This document shows, piece after piece, positions 1 through 8,375 of a stretch of 64,000 nucleotides of DNA. Position 1 is the stretch's first letter. The number at the start of each line of letters is the position of its first letter. Below the pieces are notes generated by a model. The model was not told where the DNA came from. It saw only the letters and a list, made by a program, of their open reading frames with translations, and made no database searches. The DNA is from Bacillota bacterium (lineage in GTDB: Bacteria > Bacillota > Limnochordia > DUMW01): assembly GCA_012839765.1 (NCBI GenBank), contig DUMW01000088.1, positions 1 to 64,000 on the forward strand. Direction: 5' to 3'. Both the position numbers and the translations under genes were made by a program.

Positions 1-147
1 TACGCAGGCAGGACTTCTTCCGGGGGGATGTCGAACTTCTTCAACAGACTGCTGACCGAGGGTAGCAGTTTCTGACTTCCAAATATTGGAGATGGAGCTC
101 TCCCCCACTTATGCTTGACTCACTCGGCGTCCTAACATTGTTTGCAT
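1..147 (-). other. possible 5' part of a minus-strand gene, apparently frameshifted
   Basis: On the minus strand an ATG (147-145) follows a well-placed AAAGGAG, but the frame closes after 12 codons. A neighbouring frame then stays open to the window edge with a protein-like stretch (PIFGSQKLLPSVSSLLKKF). This could be the start of a divergent gene carrying a frameshift, or chance. I recognise no family and the piece is cut by the window. Confidence 0.25.
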
Positions 148-170
148 GCTGATCTCCTTTGTGGTATCAT
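142..170 (+). promoter_or_regulatory. sigma-A-type promoter of mtrB
   Basis: TTGCAT (142-147) and TATCAT (165-170) are separated by exactly 17 bases and lie about 50 bases before the mtrB start. This fits a housekeeping promoter. It is an inference from hexamers and spacing only. Confidence 0.5.
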
Positions 171-222
171 GCTCATATAAACTTTTCAGGAAGCCTTACG
201 TCCAGTGCAGAGGTGATATGCT

Positions 223-447
223 GTGGATAACCCGGCGGTTTTTGACGAGTATGTGGTGATTAAGGCGCTGGAAGACGGAGTGACGATCATCGGCCTTACT
301 CGGGGCAAAGATACGAAGTTTCATCATACGGAGAAGCTGGACAAAGGTGAAGTAATGATCGCTCAGTTTACGGAGCATACCTCGGCCATCAAGATTCGCG
401 GCCGCGCCGAAGTTTTGACCAGGCATGGTAAGGTGCAGTCGGATTGA
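223..447 (+). CDS. mtrB: trp RNA-binding attenuation protein (TRAP)
   Basis: This 74-residue protein is clearly MtrB/TRAP, the tryptophan-activated ring protein that binds spaced GAG/UAG triplets in leader RNAs and controls tryptophan genes by attenuation and translation. The family core is intact: [31 protein letters not shown] and [16 protein letters not shown], covering most RNA- and Trp-binding residues known in Bacillus. Length matches the family (about 75). The start is a GTG after AGGTGAT. It sits upstream of accDA rather than beside folE (as in Bacillus subtilis) or trp genes, so its targets lie outside the window. No anti-TRAP gene is seen. Confidence 0.95.
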   Translation: MDNPAVFDEYVVIKALEDGVTIIGLTRGKDTKFHHTEKLDKGEVMIAQFTEHTSAIKIRGRAEVLTRHGKVQSD

Positions 448-516
448 CGCTGCCGAATTCCATGGTTATGGCAAACCTCGACTAGTTTCCTAGATGCTGG
501 TGAGCGAGGTGTGGTA

Positions 517-1395
517 ATGTTGAAAGACCTGTTTCGGAGCCGGCCCAGGTACGTTACGGTTAGAAGCCAAGCGAATTCCCAACCGAAGGAGCTGGAACGG
601 AAGAATAACGAACAGTCCCTTTGGGTGCGCTGTGACGACTGTGGTGAGCTGCTTTACCAAAAGGAAGTCGCGAAGAATCTGTACGTGTGTCCGAAGTGTG
701 GTTATCATTTTCGGATCAGCGCGGCCATGCGCATCGAGCAGTTGCTAGATCCCGATACCTTCCAGGAGATCAACGCGGATATCGTTTCTGGTGATCCCCT
801 CAGCTTTCCCTTTTACAAAGAGAAGTTGACCAAATCCCGCGAGCGCACCAAGCTCAACGAGGCGGTGGTAACCGGTGAAGCCAAGATTGGTGGTTACCCG
901 GTGATGTTTGGTGTGATCGACTTTGAGTTTATGGGTGGATCCATGGGTTCTGCGGTGGGGGAGAAGATTTGTCGTCTGTTTGAACGGGCCTTGGAGACCC
1001 GTTACCCCGTTGTCATGGTTTCCGCAGGCGGCGGTGGAGCGCGGATGCAGGAAGGTATCTTGTCCCTGATGCAGATGGCCAAGACGAGCCAAGCCGTCGG
1101 CAAAGTCCTCGATGCCGGCATTCCCTATTTCTCTGTTCTTACACATCCCACCATGGGAGGTATTTACGCCTCTTTTGCATCCCTTGCGGATATTATTATC
1201 GCTGAACCGAAGGCCTTAATTGGGTTTGCAGGTCCGCGGGTGGTGGAGGAGACCATCCGCCAGAAGTTGCCCCCGGGTTTTCAGACGGCGGAGTTTGCCA
1301 TGGAAAACGGGATGATCGATCTCATCGTCGAACGTAAGGACCTGCGTGAAACATTGATCAAGCTGCTGGGGATGCATCAGTGTCGGGAGGTTTGA
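517..1395 (+). CDS. accD: acetyl-CoA carboxylase, carboxyltransferase beta subunit
   Basis: The beta subunit of the carboxyltransferase half of acetyl-CoA carboxylase; with AccA it moves the carboxyl group from biotin to acetyl-CoA, giving malonyl-CoA for fatty-acid synthesis. An N-terminal zinc ribbon (CDDC ... CPKC, about residues 40-62) is followed by the crotonase-like domain with GGSMGSAVGEK and the oxyanion region SAGGGGARMQEG. About 292 residues, normal for AccD. GTG at 511 is also possible; ATG 517 is preferred because GAGGTG is then spaced correctly. accA starts 6 bases after the stop, so the two are co-transcribed and probably translationally coupled. Confidence 0.96.
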   Translation: MLKDLFRSRPRYVTVRSQANSQPKELERKNNEQSLWVRCDDCGELLYQKEVAKNLYVCPKCGYHFRISAAMRIEQLLDPDTFQEINADIVSGDPLSFPFYKEKLTKSRERTKLNEAVVTGEAKIGGYPVMFGVIDFEFMGGSMGSAVGEKICRLFERALETRYPVVMVSAGGGGARMQEGILSLMQMAKTSQAVGKVLDAGIPYFSVLTHPTMGGIYASFASLADIIIAEPKALIGFAGPRVVEETIRQKLPPGFQTAEFAMENGMIDLIVERKDLRETLIKLLGMHQCREV

Positions 1396-1400
1396 AGTGA

Positions 1401-2375
1401 TTGATAAACGGTATCTTCGAGTGGGAAAAACCCCTTGTGGAGCTGGAAGAGAGAATCCAAGAGTTGCGGACGTTCACGAAGGAAAGAGAAATTGACTTCT
1501 CCCGGGAGATTGAGTCCCTGGAACAGAAGGCCGATGCCTTAAGGCGGGAGATCTTCGCCGATCTGAAACCCTGGCAGCGGGTGTTAATCGCTCGGCATAA
1601 CAGGCGTCCCACAACGTTGGATTATATAGAGTATATGATTGACGATTTTGTCGAATTGCATGGGGACCGGGTCTATCGGGATGATCAGGCCATCGTTGGT
1701 GGTGTTGGTTATCTGGATGGGATCCCGGTGACCGTAATTGGCCCCCAAAAGGGGCGGAATACCAAAGAGAACATTCAGCGCAATTTCGGTTTACCCCATC
1801 CTGAGGGGTATCGGAAGGCCCTGCGCCTGATGAAGCAGGCGGCTAAGTTCCGCAGGCCCATCCTGAGCCTTATTGATGTGGTGGGTGCCTATCCTGGCAT
1901 TGAGGCGGAAAGGCGGGGCCAAGGGGTGATCATTGCGGAGAATATTCGGCAGATGTCGGTGCTACCCACCCCCATCATCTGTGTGATTACCGGGGAAGGG
2001 GGCAGCGGTGGTGCCTTGGCCATCGGAGTGGGAGACCGCTTACTTATGCAGGAGTACGCCTGGTATTCCGTATGTTCTCCAGAAATGTGCGCTACCATCC
2101 TCTGGAAGGACGCAGGCCGGGCTGCGGAGGCTGCCGAGTCCCTCTGTTTGACTTCCCATGATCTGAAAAGACTGGGCATTATTGATCAGATTGTACCGGA
2201 GCCCTTGGGGGGTGCCCACAAGGATCCGAAGGCAGCCAGTGACCTGTTGAAGGCAGTAATTAAAGAACAATTGGAAGGATTAATGAAGCTGGATCCGGAG
2301 ACACTGGTAGAGCAACGGCTAAACAAGTTCCGGCGGATCGGTAAGTTCTACTTGGAAGGTAAGGATGTGGAATAA
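1401..2375 (+). CDS. accA: acetyl-CoA carboxylase, carboxyltransferase alpha subunit
   Basis: Partner of AccD in the carboxyltransferase complex. The 324-residue protein has the helical N-terminus (FEKPL-type start, LEERIQELR) and the crotonase-fold core with IGPQKGRNTKENIQRNFG, PILSLIDVVGAYPGIEAE and GEGGSGGALAIGVGD, which form the carboxybiotin/acyl-CoA site. The start is a TTG preceded by GGGAGG. Length and motif order are typical. No biotin carboxylase or BCCP gene lies nearby, so those subunits are encoded elsewhere. Confidence 0.96.
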   Translation: MINGIFEWEKPLVELEERIQELRTFTKEREIDFSREIESLEQKADALRREIFADLKPWQRVLIARHNRRPTTLDYIEYMIDDFVELHGDRVYRDDQAIVGGVGYLDGIPVTVIGPQKGRNTKENIQRNFGLPHPEGYRKALRLMKQAAKFRRPILSLIDVVGAYPGIEAERRGQGVIIAENIRQMSVLPTPIICVITGEGGSGGALAIGVGDRLLMQEYAWYSVCSPEMCATILWKDAGRAAEAAESLCLTSHDLKRLGIIDQIVPEPLGGAHKDPKAASDLLKAVIKEQLEGLMKLDPETLVEQRLNKFRRIGKFYLEGKDVE

Positions 2376-2404
2376 CCGGAGGGACCAGGAAAGAAGGATA
2401 GCGG

Positions 2405-2794
2405 GTGCTACTGCGCTTAGCACTGGTATTCATCACGGTTCCCCTCGTGGAGCTTGCGCTCTTGGTTCAGCTGGGGCGATACATTGGCCTAGGTCATACC
2501 CTGGGTTTGGTGATTATTACGGGTATTGTCGGTGGTTATGTGGCTAAACAGCAAGGGCTACAGACCATCGCCAGGATAAGACGGGAGATTGCCGCCGGTC
2601 ACGTGCCTACAGCCCAGCTTTGGGATGGTTTGTTTATCCTAATTGGTGGGCTTTTGCTAATAACTCCGGGGATTTTGACCGATTTGCTTGGTTTCCTGCT
2701 GCTCATGCCCAATATACGCCAGAAAGTCAAGGAAGTGGTGTTCCGTCGGATCCAAAGGTGGATAGGGGACCGATGGTGGGTGATTCTCCACTAG
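2405..2794 (+). CDS. fxsA: FxsA-family membrane protein
   Basis: A 129-residue FxsA-like protein with three to four hydrophobic segments: about residues 4-22, 27-46 (GLVIITGIVGGYVAKQQG) and 72-100 (LFILIGGLLLITPGILTDLLGFLLLMP). The PGILTDLLGFLLLMP signature is characteristic. In Escherichia coli FxsA suppresses phage F exclusion; its normal function is unknown. It begins 29 bases after accA with a GTG behind AAGGAT, so it probably belongs to the acc operon. Confidence 0.85.
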   Translation: MLLRLALVFITVPLVELALLVQLGRYIGLGHTLGLVIITGIVGGYVAKQQGLQTIARIRREIAAGHVPTAQLWDGLFILIGGLLLITPGILTDLLGFLLLMPNIRQKVKEVVFRRIQRWIGDRWWVILH

Positions 2795-2957
2795 GGGGCA
2801 GTGTTGGATTTAAGAAATTGTTGAGGCGGAGCCTTGTTTCTGGAGGTGTTGAACAAGTCGATCGGAGAGCCCGTGAGTATTGGATAGTAACCACGGGACT
2901 GATGCCGATCATCCCAAGTGAAGTAAAGATTTGCTTACAAAAAACGACGGATTGGTC

Positions 2958-2986
2958 TTGCGGTACTCGTACATTTGTGGTAATAT
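2958..2986 (+). promoter_or_regulatory. promoter of tRNA-Leu(CAA)
   Basis: TTGCGG (2958-2963) and TAATAT (2981-2986) with a 17-base spacer lie 13 bases before the tRNA gene, as expected for a strong stable-RNA promoter. Inferred from sequence only. Confidence 0.6.
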
Positions 2987-2999
2987 TACAACGTGACGT

Positions 3000-3087
3000 G
3001 CCGAAGTGGCGGAATTGGCAGACGCGCGCGACTCAAAATCGCGTGAGGCGACCCCTCGTGAGGGTTCGACTCCCTCCTTCGGCACCA
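3000..3087 (+). tRNA. tRNA-Leu (anticodon CAA)
   Basis: A class II tRNA with a long variable arm. The acceptor GCCGAAG pairs with CTTCGGC, followed by the encoded ACCA. The anticodon stem CGCGA/TCGCG encloses loop CTCAAAA, giving anticodon CAA (reads UUG). The T-arm carries GGTTCGACTCC. The CCA end is encoded and a run of T follows directly. Confidence 0.95.
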
Positions 3088-3987
3088 TTTTTTTGCCCTT
3101 TTCCTGCCCTTGAGGTGGGCATCTGTACATCACTCCCCCTTCCTATCACCAATGGTTGTTTCCTTGATTACCTTAAATACCAATCTCTAAACTTCGATCG
3201 GGGTAATCGACCTGCGCCATTCTGTTCGAGCGGTGCCATCTCGCCAGTATCCTTCCGCTTTTGCATCTCCTGTCTAATTTTGTCCGGGTGGTTCTCAACA
3301 GTGTAAGTAAGTCGCCGGTGATCGAATACTGGGCGAACAACGGGCGATTCAGCGATGCTGGAGCATCAGCATGACTTTTCGGATAAGGTACCGGCACCGA
3401 AAGAAGCCGATCGCCTGGAATGGGTCGGACCCGCTACATCATTGTCCTATCTTCCAATTTCTGGGTATACTATGGACGAAGCCCCTACGATGGGCACTGG
3501 ACGAAATTGATGATTGTCGTCTAGGCCCACTTTGTTTGTGTATACCCATAGACCTCATCCTGGGCCCACGGGAAAACGGACAGCGCCTTCTCGCCGTTGT
3601 CAAACCATTTGGTGAGGGATGGACCTTGAACCATCGGGAGATCTGGCCGATATGGGAGATGAGACCAATAGTGTGTATCCCACCAATCTCCCAAGGACTA
3701 GTCTCTTGCCCGCCGCTGTGCGCAAGTGGCAGCTGCTAGCTTTGGTGCCTTCCAGGTATAGGCATCCAGGAACGGTTCTTCGTAGATCAAGGCTTTTTGC
3801 AATCAATAGATGTGGTCCTTTCAATTACTTCAAAAGGCTAGGAATAGAGGGCGGAGGCATACCAGGAGGAAGGTAACTCGGACAGTGGACGGGGTTCCGG
3901 ATCCTAGGATAGAACTGTCAGCTCCCCTTAGAAAACCTGGTTAAGGGCAAATGTTGAAGAGAGCCATCGGTAGAGAAACACGAGGGT
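3088..3987. other. about 0.9 kb without a recognisable gene
   Basis: No reading frame here looks like a protein I know. The longest plus-strand frame (3371-3739, about 122 residues, weak GGAG upstream) has a composition unlike its neighbours. Visible structure: a perfect 9-base inverted repeat TGGGTATAC (3462-3470) / GTATACCCA (3540-3548), with a further TGGGC/GCCCA pair inside it, and a strong terminator at the end of the stretch. It may be decayed coding sequence or an unrecognised RNA gene. Confidence 0.4.
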
Positions 3988-4013
3988 GAGGAGTCTGCGG
4001 ACTCCTCTTTTTT
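3988..4013 (+). terminator. intrinsic terminator after the gene-less region
   Basis: An 8-bp perfect stem GAGGAGTC/GACTCCTC with loop TGCG is followed by a T run. It implies that some plus-strand transcript ends here, although no gene is recognised between it and the tRNA. Confidence 0.85.
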
Positions 4014-4088
4014 GTTTTCGAGACAGCCGGGGGGTTCCCATAGCGCTGACCTCTTGTTGGGCTTAGGTGGCTATAAGAGTAATCCCTT

Positions 4089-4757
4089 ATGTTCAGGGCT
4101 TTTGGTTGCAACGAGTTTTGGCCTGGCTACGAGCGCACGGAAGCGAGGGTCTCAAACAGGCTCTTAGCAAGTAATCTACCTTTTGAACCATATCCCTTTG
4201 CTGGGGTCCTAAGTATTGAGCTGCCCCCCCTACCTGTCAGTTTCGACTTCGAACTGTGGATGGATAACTACGAATTGTTCGCCGCCTGCGCGGAGGACTA
4301 CATCCCTGTCCGCCCCATTTCCGAACGACTGAACACTCTCTTTGAGCAGGAGGAGGGGCTGATGTGCCTCAGTCCCGCCGGGGAGTTATTCCACCAGCAT
4401 TTCTATGTGAATTACACCCAACAAAGACATGTTCTACTTCCCGAAGCGGCGGAAAAGAAGCTGGGGATCAGCTACGAGGACAAGAATTCGGGCAAGCATC
4501 GGGGGCTGGAAGACTATCTGAATCGCATCCTGGAAGTGCCCTATGTGAAAAAGATCTATACCCATTATTACAATCCCGATCTACCATCGAGGAACAGTTT
4601 TCGCCGGTCCACTAAGGAACCCATCTCCCAGGTGGAAGGCACCTATTCCGACGGTAAGGCCACTACGGTCTTTGATGTGGTGACTACCGCCACCACCGAA
4701 GCCCACCTGCGGGCGATCATGATCGATCTGTATTCCCGCTTCGTGGAGGGGGCCTAG
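4089..4757 (+). CDS. unidentified protein coupled to Cas6
   Basis: I do not recognise this 222-residue protein. From about residue 56 on it has normal protein character, with acidic and aromatic stretches such as EDYIPVRPISERLNTLFEQEE, YVKKIYTHYYNPDLPSRNSFRR and a C-terminal EGTYSDGKATTVFDVVTT ... LRAIMIDLYSRF. No signal peptide or membrane segment is seen. The first 50 residues look less convincing and no good ribosome site precedes 4089; an internal ATG at 4257 is an alternative. It ends one base before cas6, so the two are co-transcribed and a role with CRISPR RNA is possible. It could also be a truncated C-terminal part of a larger Cas protein. Confidence 0.6.
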   Translation: MFRAFGCNEFWPGYERTEARVSNRLLASNLPFEPYPFAGVLSIELPPLPVSFDFELWMDNYELFAACAEDYIPVRPISERLNTLFEQEEGLMCLSPAGELFHQHFYVNYTQQRHVLLPEAAEKKLGISYEDKNSGKHRGLEDYLNRILEVPYVKKIYTHYYNPDLPSRNSFRRSTKEPISQVEGTYSDGKATTVFDVVTTATTEAHLRAIMIDLYSRFVEGA

Positions 4758-4758
4758 G

Positions 4759-5709
4759 ATGTCTTTGTCGAAGGAGTTGGAGGAAGGACTGGCCAAGTTT
4801 ACCTTCGCCCGCTTGCAGTTTACCCTGGTTTTCCTGGAGGAGGCTAGTCTTCCGCCGTTCAAGGGGAATGTGTTTCGCAGTGGCCTGGGGATGATTTTGC
4901 GCCGCCTTGCCTGTCTGAAACCAAGACAGGAAGAGTGCCACAGTTGCAGTCGCAACCAGGATTGCATCTACTGTTACATCTTTAACACCCTACCGCCGGA
5001 GGACAGTGAGATCTTCACCGGTTGCAATGAGATCCCCCGGCCCTTCGTGATCTCCGTTACCGATTCCCGCACTGTCATTCCCAAAGACGGGATCCTGCAA
5101 TTTGATTTGACCCTCATCGGGAAGGCCACCGAAAGCCTGCCCTATTTCATCATCGCGTTTCAGCAGCTGGGGGAGCTGGGGATTGGAAAAGGACGGAGCA
5201 AGTATAAGATCCGGAGAGTGTCTGACAAGACGGGGGATGTTTACACCGACGAATCTCCCTTCCTGCGAAAACCGGTGATAGGGGGAATCACCATGGGGCC
5301 AAAGACGTGCACGGGCCTCCAATTGGCGTTTGAAACACCCCTGCGGCTGCGGTACCAGGGGGAGATTGTCCGGGTGCCGGAATTCCATATCATTCTCCGC
5401 AATCTCCTGCGGCGGTTATCCCTGCTTACTTACTTCCACCTGGGTTACCAGCTGGACGTGGACTTCTCCCGGTTGATTGAACGGGCACAGGAAGTAAGGT
5501 TGGTCCGCGATGACACCAGTTGGTGTACCTTGCAGCGCTACTCCAGAAGACAAAACCAGTCTGTATCTCTCAGTGGCTTTACGGGACGGGCGGAATACCT
5601 AGGGGAGCTGGGGCAGTTTTTGCCCGTCTTGGCTTTGGGCCAGGAGGTCCATGTGGGCAAATCCACGGTGATCGGCCTTGGCAAATACCGAATGGGCCTT
5701 GTGGGATAA
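4759..5709 (+). CDS. cas6: CRISPR pre-crRNA endoribonuclease, Cas6-family RAMP
   Basis: Cas6 cuts the CRISPR repeat transcript into crRNAs. This 316-residue protein fits the PF10040-type Cas6 proteins: a cysteine cluster near residues 53-75 (CHSC ... CIYCYIFNTLPP), a central ferredoxin-like part with GIGKGRSKYKIRRV, and the C-terminal RAMP fold FTGRAEYLGELGQFLP ... GKSTVIGLGKYRMG with the glycine-rich loop. It is coupled to the gene at 4089. No cas1, cas2, effector gene or repeat array lies in the window, so this is an isolated cas6 serving an array elsewhere or a remnant. Confidence 0.85.
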   Translation: MSLSKELEEGLAKFTFARLQFTLVFLEEASLPPFKGNVFRSGLGMILRRLACLKPRQEECHSCSRNQDCIYCYIFNTLPPEDSEIFTGCNEIPRPFVISVTDSRTVIPKDGILQFDLTLIGKATESLPYFIIAFQQLGELGIGKGRSKYKIRRVSDKTGDVYTDESPFLRKPVIGGITMGPKTCTGLQLAFETPLRLRYQGEIVRVPEFHIILRNLLRRLSLLTYFHLGYQLDVDFSRLIERAQEVRLVRDDTSWCTLQRYSRRQNQSVSLSGFTGRAEYLGELGQFLPVLALGQEVHVGKSTVIGLGKYRMGLVG

Positions 5710-5813
5710 AAAAGGGCACCTGTGGGCCTGGGAATCTTCCGTTTAAGTGGTTCTATCCTGGGTAGACTATGAAAGGATAGACCCTCGGTTGGAGGCCTGA
5801 AGGAGGTGCCAAG

Positions 5814-5924
5814 GTGGCAATCTGGAGATGCACCAGTTGTGGTTGTGAACGGTCTGGCAAAAAACCGGCTAAATGCCCAGACTGTAATCTAAGGGATACG
5901 TTCATCCGCACGAAGAACAAGTAG
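5814..5924 (+). CDS. 36-residue zinc-ribbon / rubredoxin-like peptide
   Basis: A GTG start with a strong AAGGAGG seven bases upstream opens a 36-codon gene. The product has CTSCGC near the N-terminus and CPDC in the middle, a C-x2-C-x-C ... C-x2-C arrangement that suggests one bound metal (zinc-ribbon or rubredoxin-like knuckle), with a basic tail. Function unknown. A very strong terminator follows at once, so it is a complete short transcription unit between cas6 and nrdJ. Confidence 0.7.
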   Translation: MAIWRCTSCGCERSGKKPAKCPDCNLRDTFIRTKNK

Positions 5925-5929
5925 CTAGC

Positions 5930-5963
5930 GACCTCCTCCGCCCCTTTTGGGGTGGAGGAGGTC
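5930..5963 (+). terminator. strong hairpin terminator
   Basis: GACCTCCTCC pairs with GGAGGAGGTC around an inner CCCC-TTTT-GGGG stem, followed by AACTTTTC. It ends the zinc-ribbon transcript and insulates nrdJ. Confidence 0.85.
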
Positions 5964-6051
5964 AACTTTTCACAGGCTGCACCTAAGCGGCTCCGTTGAA
6001 GAAAAAAGAAGCCCCTTTCGGTATTTCTATCCTATTCTGCCCAGTCTCCAG

Positions 6052-6104
6052 TGGACATACCACATATAGTGTTCTAAAATGGGACTGTATACTACATATT
6101 GTGT
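6052..6104 (+). promoter_or_regulatory. nrdJ promoter with two NrdR boxes
   Basis: Promoter TGGACA (6052-6057), 17-base spacer, TAAAAT (6075-6080). Two 16-base NrdR-type boxes: ATACCACATATAGTGT (6057-6072), matching 13 of 16 positions of the pattern ACACWATATATWGTGT, and ATACTACATATTGTGT (6089-6104), matching 14. Their start-to-start distance is 32 bases, about three helical turns, as usual for paired NrdR sites. Box 1 fills the promoter spacer and box 2 covers the expected start point near 6087, so NrdR with dATP/ATP should repress here. Confidence 0.88.
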
Positions 6105-6123
6105 GTTTGGGGGCGTTGTTGCT

Positions 6124-8340
6124 GTGCTACAGTTGTCGGGAAATGCCATCAGAGTATTGGAACGGCGTTATTTGAAGAAGGTGGACAACGAAGTGGTGGA
6201 GACACCGGAGGAGCTTTTCCGCCGGGTGGCGGATAATATCGCCGGTGTGGAACAGACTGTATATGGAGCCAGCCCAGAAGAGACCAAGCAGTTGAGCCAG
6301 CGGTTTTATGACTTGATGAGCTCCCTGGATTTTCTGCCTAACTCACCTACACTGATGAACGCGGGCAGGGAGTTGCAGCAGCTTTCCGCCTGTTTTGTTT
6401 TGCCTATAGAAGACTCCATGGAGAGCATCTTCGAGACGCTGAAGAACACTGCTTTGGTCCACAAAACCGGTGGAGGGACGGGTTTTAGCTTTTCGCGGCT
6501 GCGCCCCCGCAATGATATCGTGGCCACCACTGGCGGTGTGGCCAGCGGTCCTGTTTCATTCTTGAAGGTCTTTGATGCTAGCACCCAGGCGGTAAAGCAG
6601 GGCGGCACCCGCCGGGGAGCTAACATGGGAATCCTGCGCTGTGATCATCCGGACATTATGGAGTTTATCACCTGCAAACGGGATAATGAGGATATTACCA
6701 ACTTCAACCTTTCCGTCGGTATCACCGAAAAGTTCATGGAAGCGGTGAAGGCCGATGAAGAATATCCCCTGATCAATCCCCGCAGCGGCAACGTGGTTAG
6801 AATGGTTCGGGCCCGGGAGGTCTTCGACCTTATCGTGGAAATGGCCTGGAATAACGGGGAACCGGGGATCGTCTTTTTGGACCGGATCAATAGGGATAAC
6901 CCTACCCCCCATCTCGGTGAGATCGAAAGTACCAATCCCTGTGGCGAGCAGCCCTTGTTGCCTAACGAATCCTGTAACCTGGGTTCCATTAACCTCTCCC
7001 ACATGGTGAAGGATGGCGCCATCGATTGGGACAAACTCCGGGAAACGGTGCATCTAGCGGTTCACTTCTTGGATAACGTCATCGATGCCAACAAGTATCC
7101 CTTGGAGCAGATCGAAAAGATGACCAAGGGCAATCGCAAGATTGGCCTTGGGGTAATGGGTTTTGCGGAGATGTTGATTTACCTGGGGATCCCCTATGAT
7201 TCCGAGGAGTCTGTAAAGACCGCTCGGGAGGTGATGCGGTTTATCCGGGAGGAGGGGCGGAAGGCCTCCTGTGCTTTGGCGGAAAAGCGCGGTGTCTTCC
7301 CCAACTTCAAGGGCAGTATCTATGATACCGCCGGTGGCCCGCGCCTGCGCAATGCTACCATTACCACCATCGCCCCCACGGGGACCATCAGCATCATCGC
7401 CAATACCTCCAGCGGCATCGAACCTTTGTTTGCCCTGGCCTTCACTCGACATGTGATGGACAACGAACAACTGACGGAAGTCAACGATGTCTTTGCCGAG
7501 TACATGAAACAGGCGGGGCTTTACAGCAAGGAACTCATTGAAGAGGTGGCCAAGACGGGATCTCTTAAGGGCATCGACGGGGTTCCCGAAGAGATTAAGC
7601 GGCTGTTTGTCACCGCCCATGACATTTCTCCCGAGTGGCATATCCGGGTGCAGGCTGCTTTCCAGGAGTTTACCGATAATGCGGTCAGTAAGACTGTGAA
7701 CTTCGCCAACGAAGCCACCCGGGAGGATATCCGGAAGGCCTTTGTTTTAGCCTATGAACTGGGATGCAAAGGAGTGACGGTGTACCGCAGTGGCAGCCGA
7801 GAATCGGAGGTCCTGGTTAAGGGAAAGGGTAAGAAGGAGGAGCCAAAACCCGCGACCACCACAACCAAGGCCCGGCCCCGGAAACGGCCCAGCGTGACTG
7901 TGGGACGGACGGAGAAGATCCGTACCGGTTGTGGGAATCTGTATGTGACCATCAACCGGGATGAGGAGGGGATCTGCGAAGTCTTTACCGCCATTGGAAA
8001 GGCCGGTGGTTGTGCGGCTGCCCTGTCGGAGGCGGTGGCCCGGTTGGTGTCCTTGGCCTTGCGGGCCGGGGTGGAGCCTCGGGAGATTTACGCGCAGCTG
8101 CGGAGTATTCGCTGTCCCAATCCGGCCTGGGAGGGTTCCACGCCGGTGCTATCCTGTCCCGATGCCATTGCCATTGTGCTCCATCACTACTTAGAGGACT
8201 GTGGCGCCGAGGAGGCTGCTGCCAGTAACATGCAGGACGTGGATAACCGTATGGGGGCCTGCCCCGAATGCGGCGGCCATGTAAAACATGAAAGTGGTTG
8301 TGTAAGCTGCATGACCTGCGGCTACACCAAATGTGGATGA
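6124..8340 (+). CDS. nrdJ: adenosylcobalamin-dependent ribonucleotide reductase (class II)
   Basis: Reduces ribonucleotides to deoxyribonucleotides using a cobalamin-generated thiyl radical; works with or without oxygen. The catalytic barrel shows [58 protein letters not shown] (active-site C-x-E loop) and [26 protein letters not shown]-like domain follows near residues 600-680, then a C-terminal cysteine cluster (CPECGGH ... [12 protein letters not shown]). An ATG at 6079 would give a longer protein but lies inside the -10 element, so GTG 6124 behind GGGGG is chosen, giving the usual [15 protein letters not shown]-terminus (738 residues). No nrdR gene is in the window. Confidence 0.95.
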   Translation: MLQLSGNAIRVLERRYLKKVDNEVVETPEELFRRVADNIAGVEQTVYGASPEETKQLSQRFYDLMSSLDFLPNSPTLMNAGRELQQLSACFVLPIEDSMESIFETLKNTALVHKTGGGTGFSFSRLRPRNDIVATTGGVASGPVSFLKVFDASTQAVKQGGTRRGANMGILRCDHPDIMEFITCKRDNEDITNFNLSVGITEKFMEAVKADEEYPLINPRSGNVVRMVRAREVFDLIVEMAWNNGEPGIVFLDRINRDNPTPHLGEIESTNPCGEQPLLPNESCNLGSINLSHMVKDGAIDWDKLRETVHLAVHFLDNVIDANKYPLEQIEKMTKGNRKIGLGVMGFAEMLIYLGIPYDSEESVKTAREVMRFIREEGRKASCALAEKRGVFPNFKGSIYDTAGGPRLRNATITTIAPTGTISIIANTSSGIEPLFALAFTRHVMDNEQLTEVNDVFAEYMKQAGLYSKELIEEVAKTGSLKGIDGVPEEIKRLFVTAHDISPEWHIRVQAAFQEFTDNAVSKTVNFANEATREDIRKAFVLAYELGCKGVTVYRSGSRESEVLVKGKGKKEEPKPATTTTKARPRKRPSVTVGRTEKIRTGCGNLYVTINRDEEGICEVFTAIGKAGGCAAALSEAVARLVSLALRAGVEPREIYAQLRSIRCPNPAWEGSTPVLSCPDAIAIVLHHYLEDCGAEEAAASNMQDVDNRMGACPECGGHVKHESGCVSCMTCGYTKCG

Positions 8341-8344
8341 GAAA

Positions 8345-8372
8345 AAGGGCCAGGGAACTATCCCTGGCCTTC
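8345..8372. terminator. bidirectional terminator between nrdJ and the SLH gene
   Basis: GGCCAGGGA (8348-8356) pairs with TCCCTGGCC (8361-8369). AAAAA on the left gives a U-tract for minus-strand transcripts and TTCCCTTT lies on the right, so it can serve both convergent genes. Confidence 0.75.
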
Positions 8373-8375
8373 CCT

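Noticed and set aside
2620-3306. Long plus-strand frame (228 codons) across the end of fxsA, the intergenic region and tRNA-Leu(CAA)
   Set aside because: It overlaps fxsA in another frame and reads straight through a well-formed tRNA gene; the translation has no protein character.
3371-3739. 122-codon frame in the gene-less region as a real gene
   Set aside because: Only a weak GGAG precedes it and the Pro/Cys/Trp-rich translation matches nothing; left as part of an unassigned region.
4000-6000. CRISPR array near cas6
   Set aside because: I looked for regularly spaced direct repeats of 25-40 bases around cas6 and saw none.
7054-7641. 195-codon minus-strand frame inside nrdJ
   Set aside because: It is antisense to strongly conserved nrdJ sequence; such frames arise from the biased third positions of the real gene.
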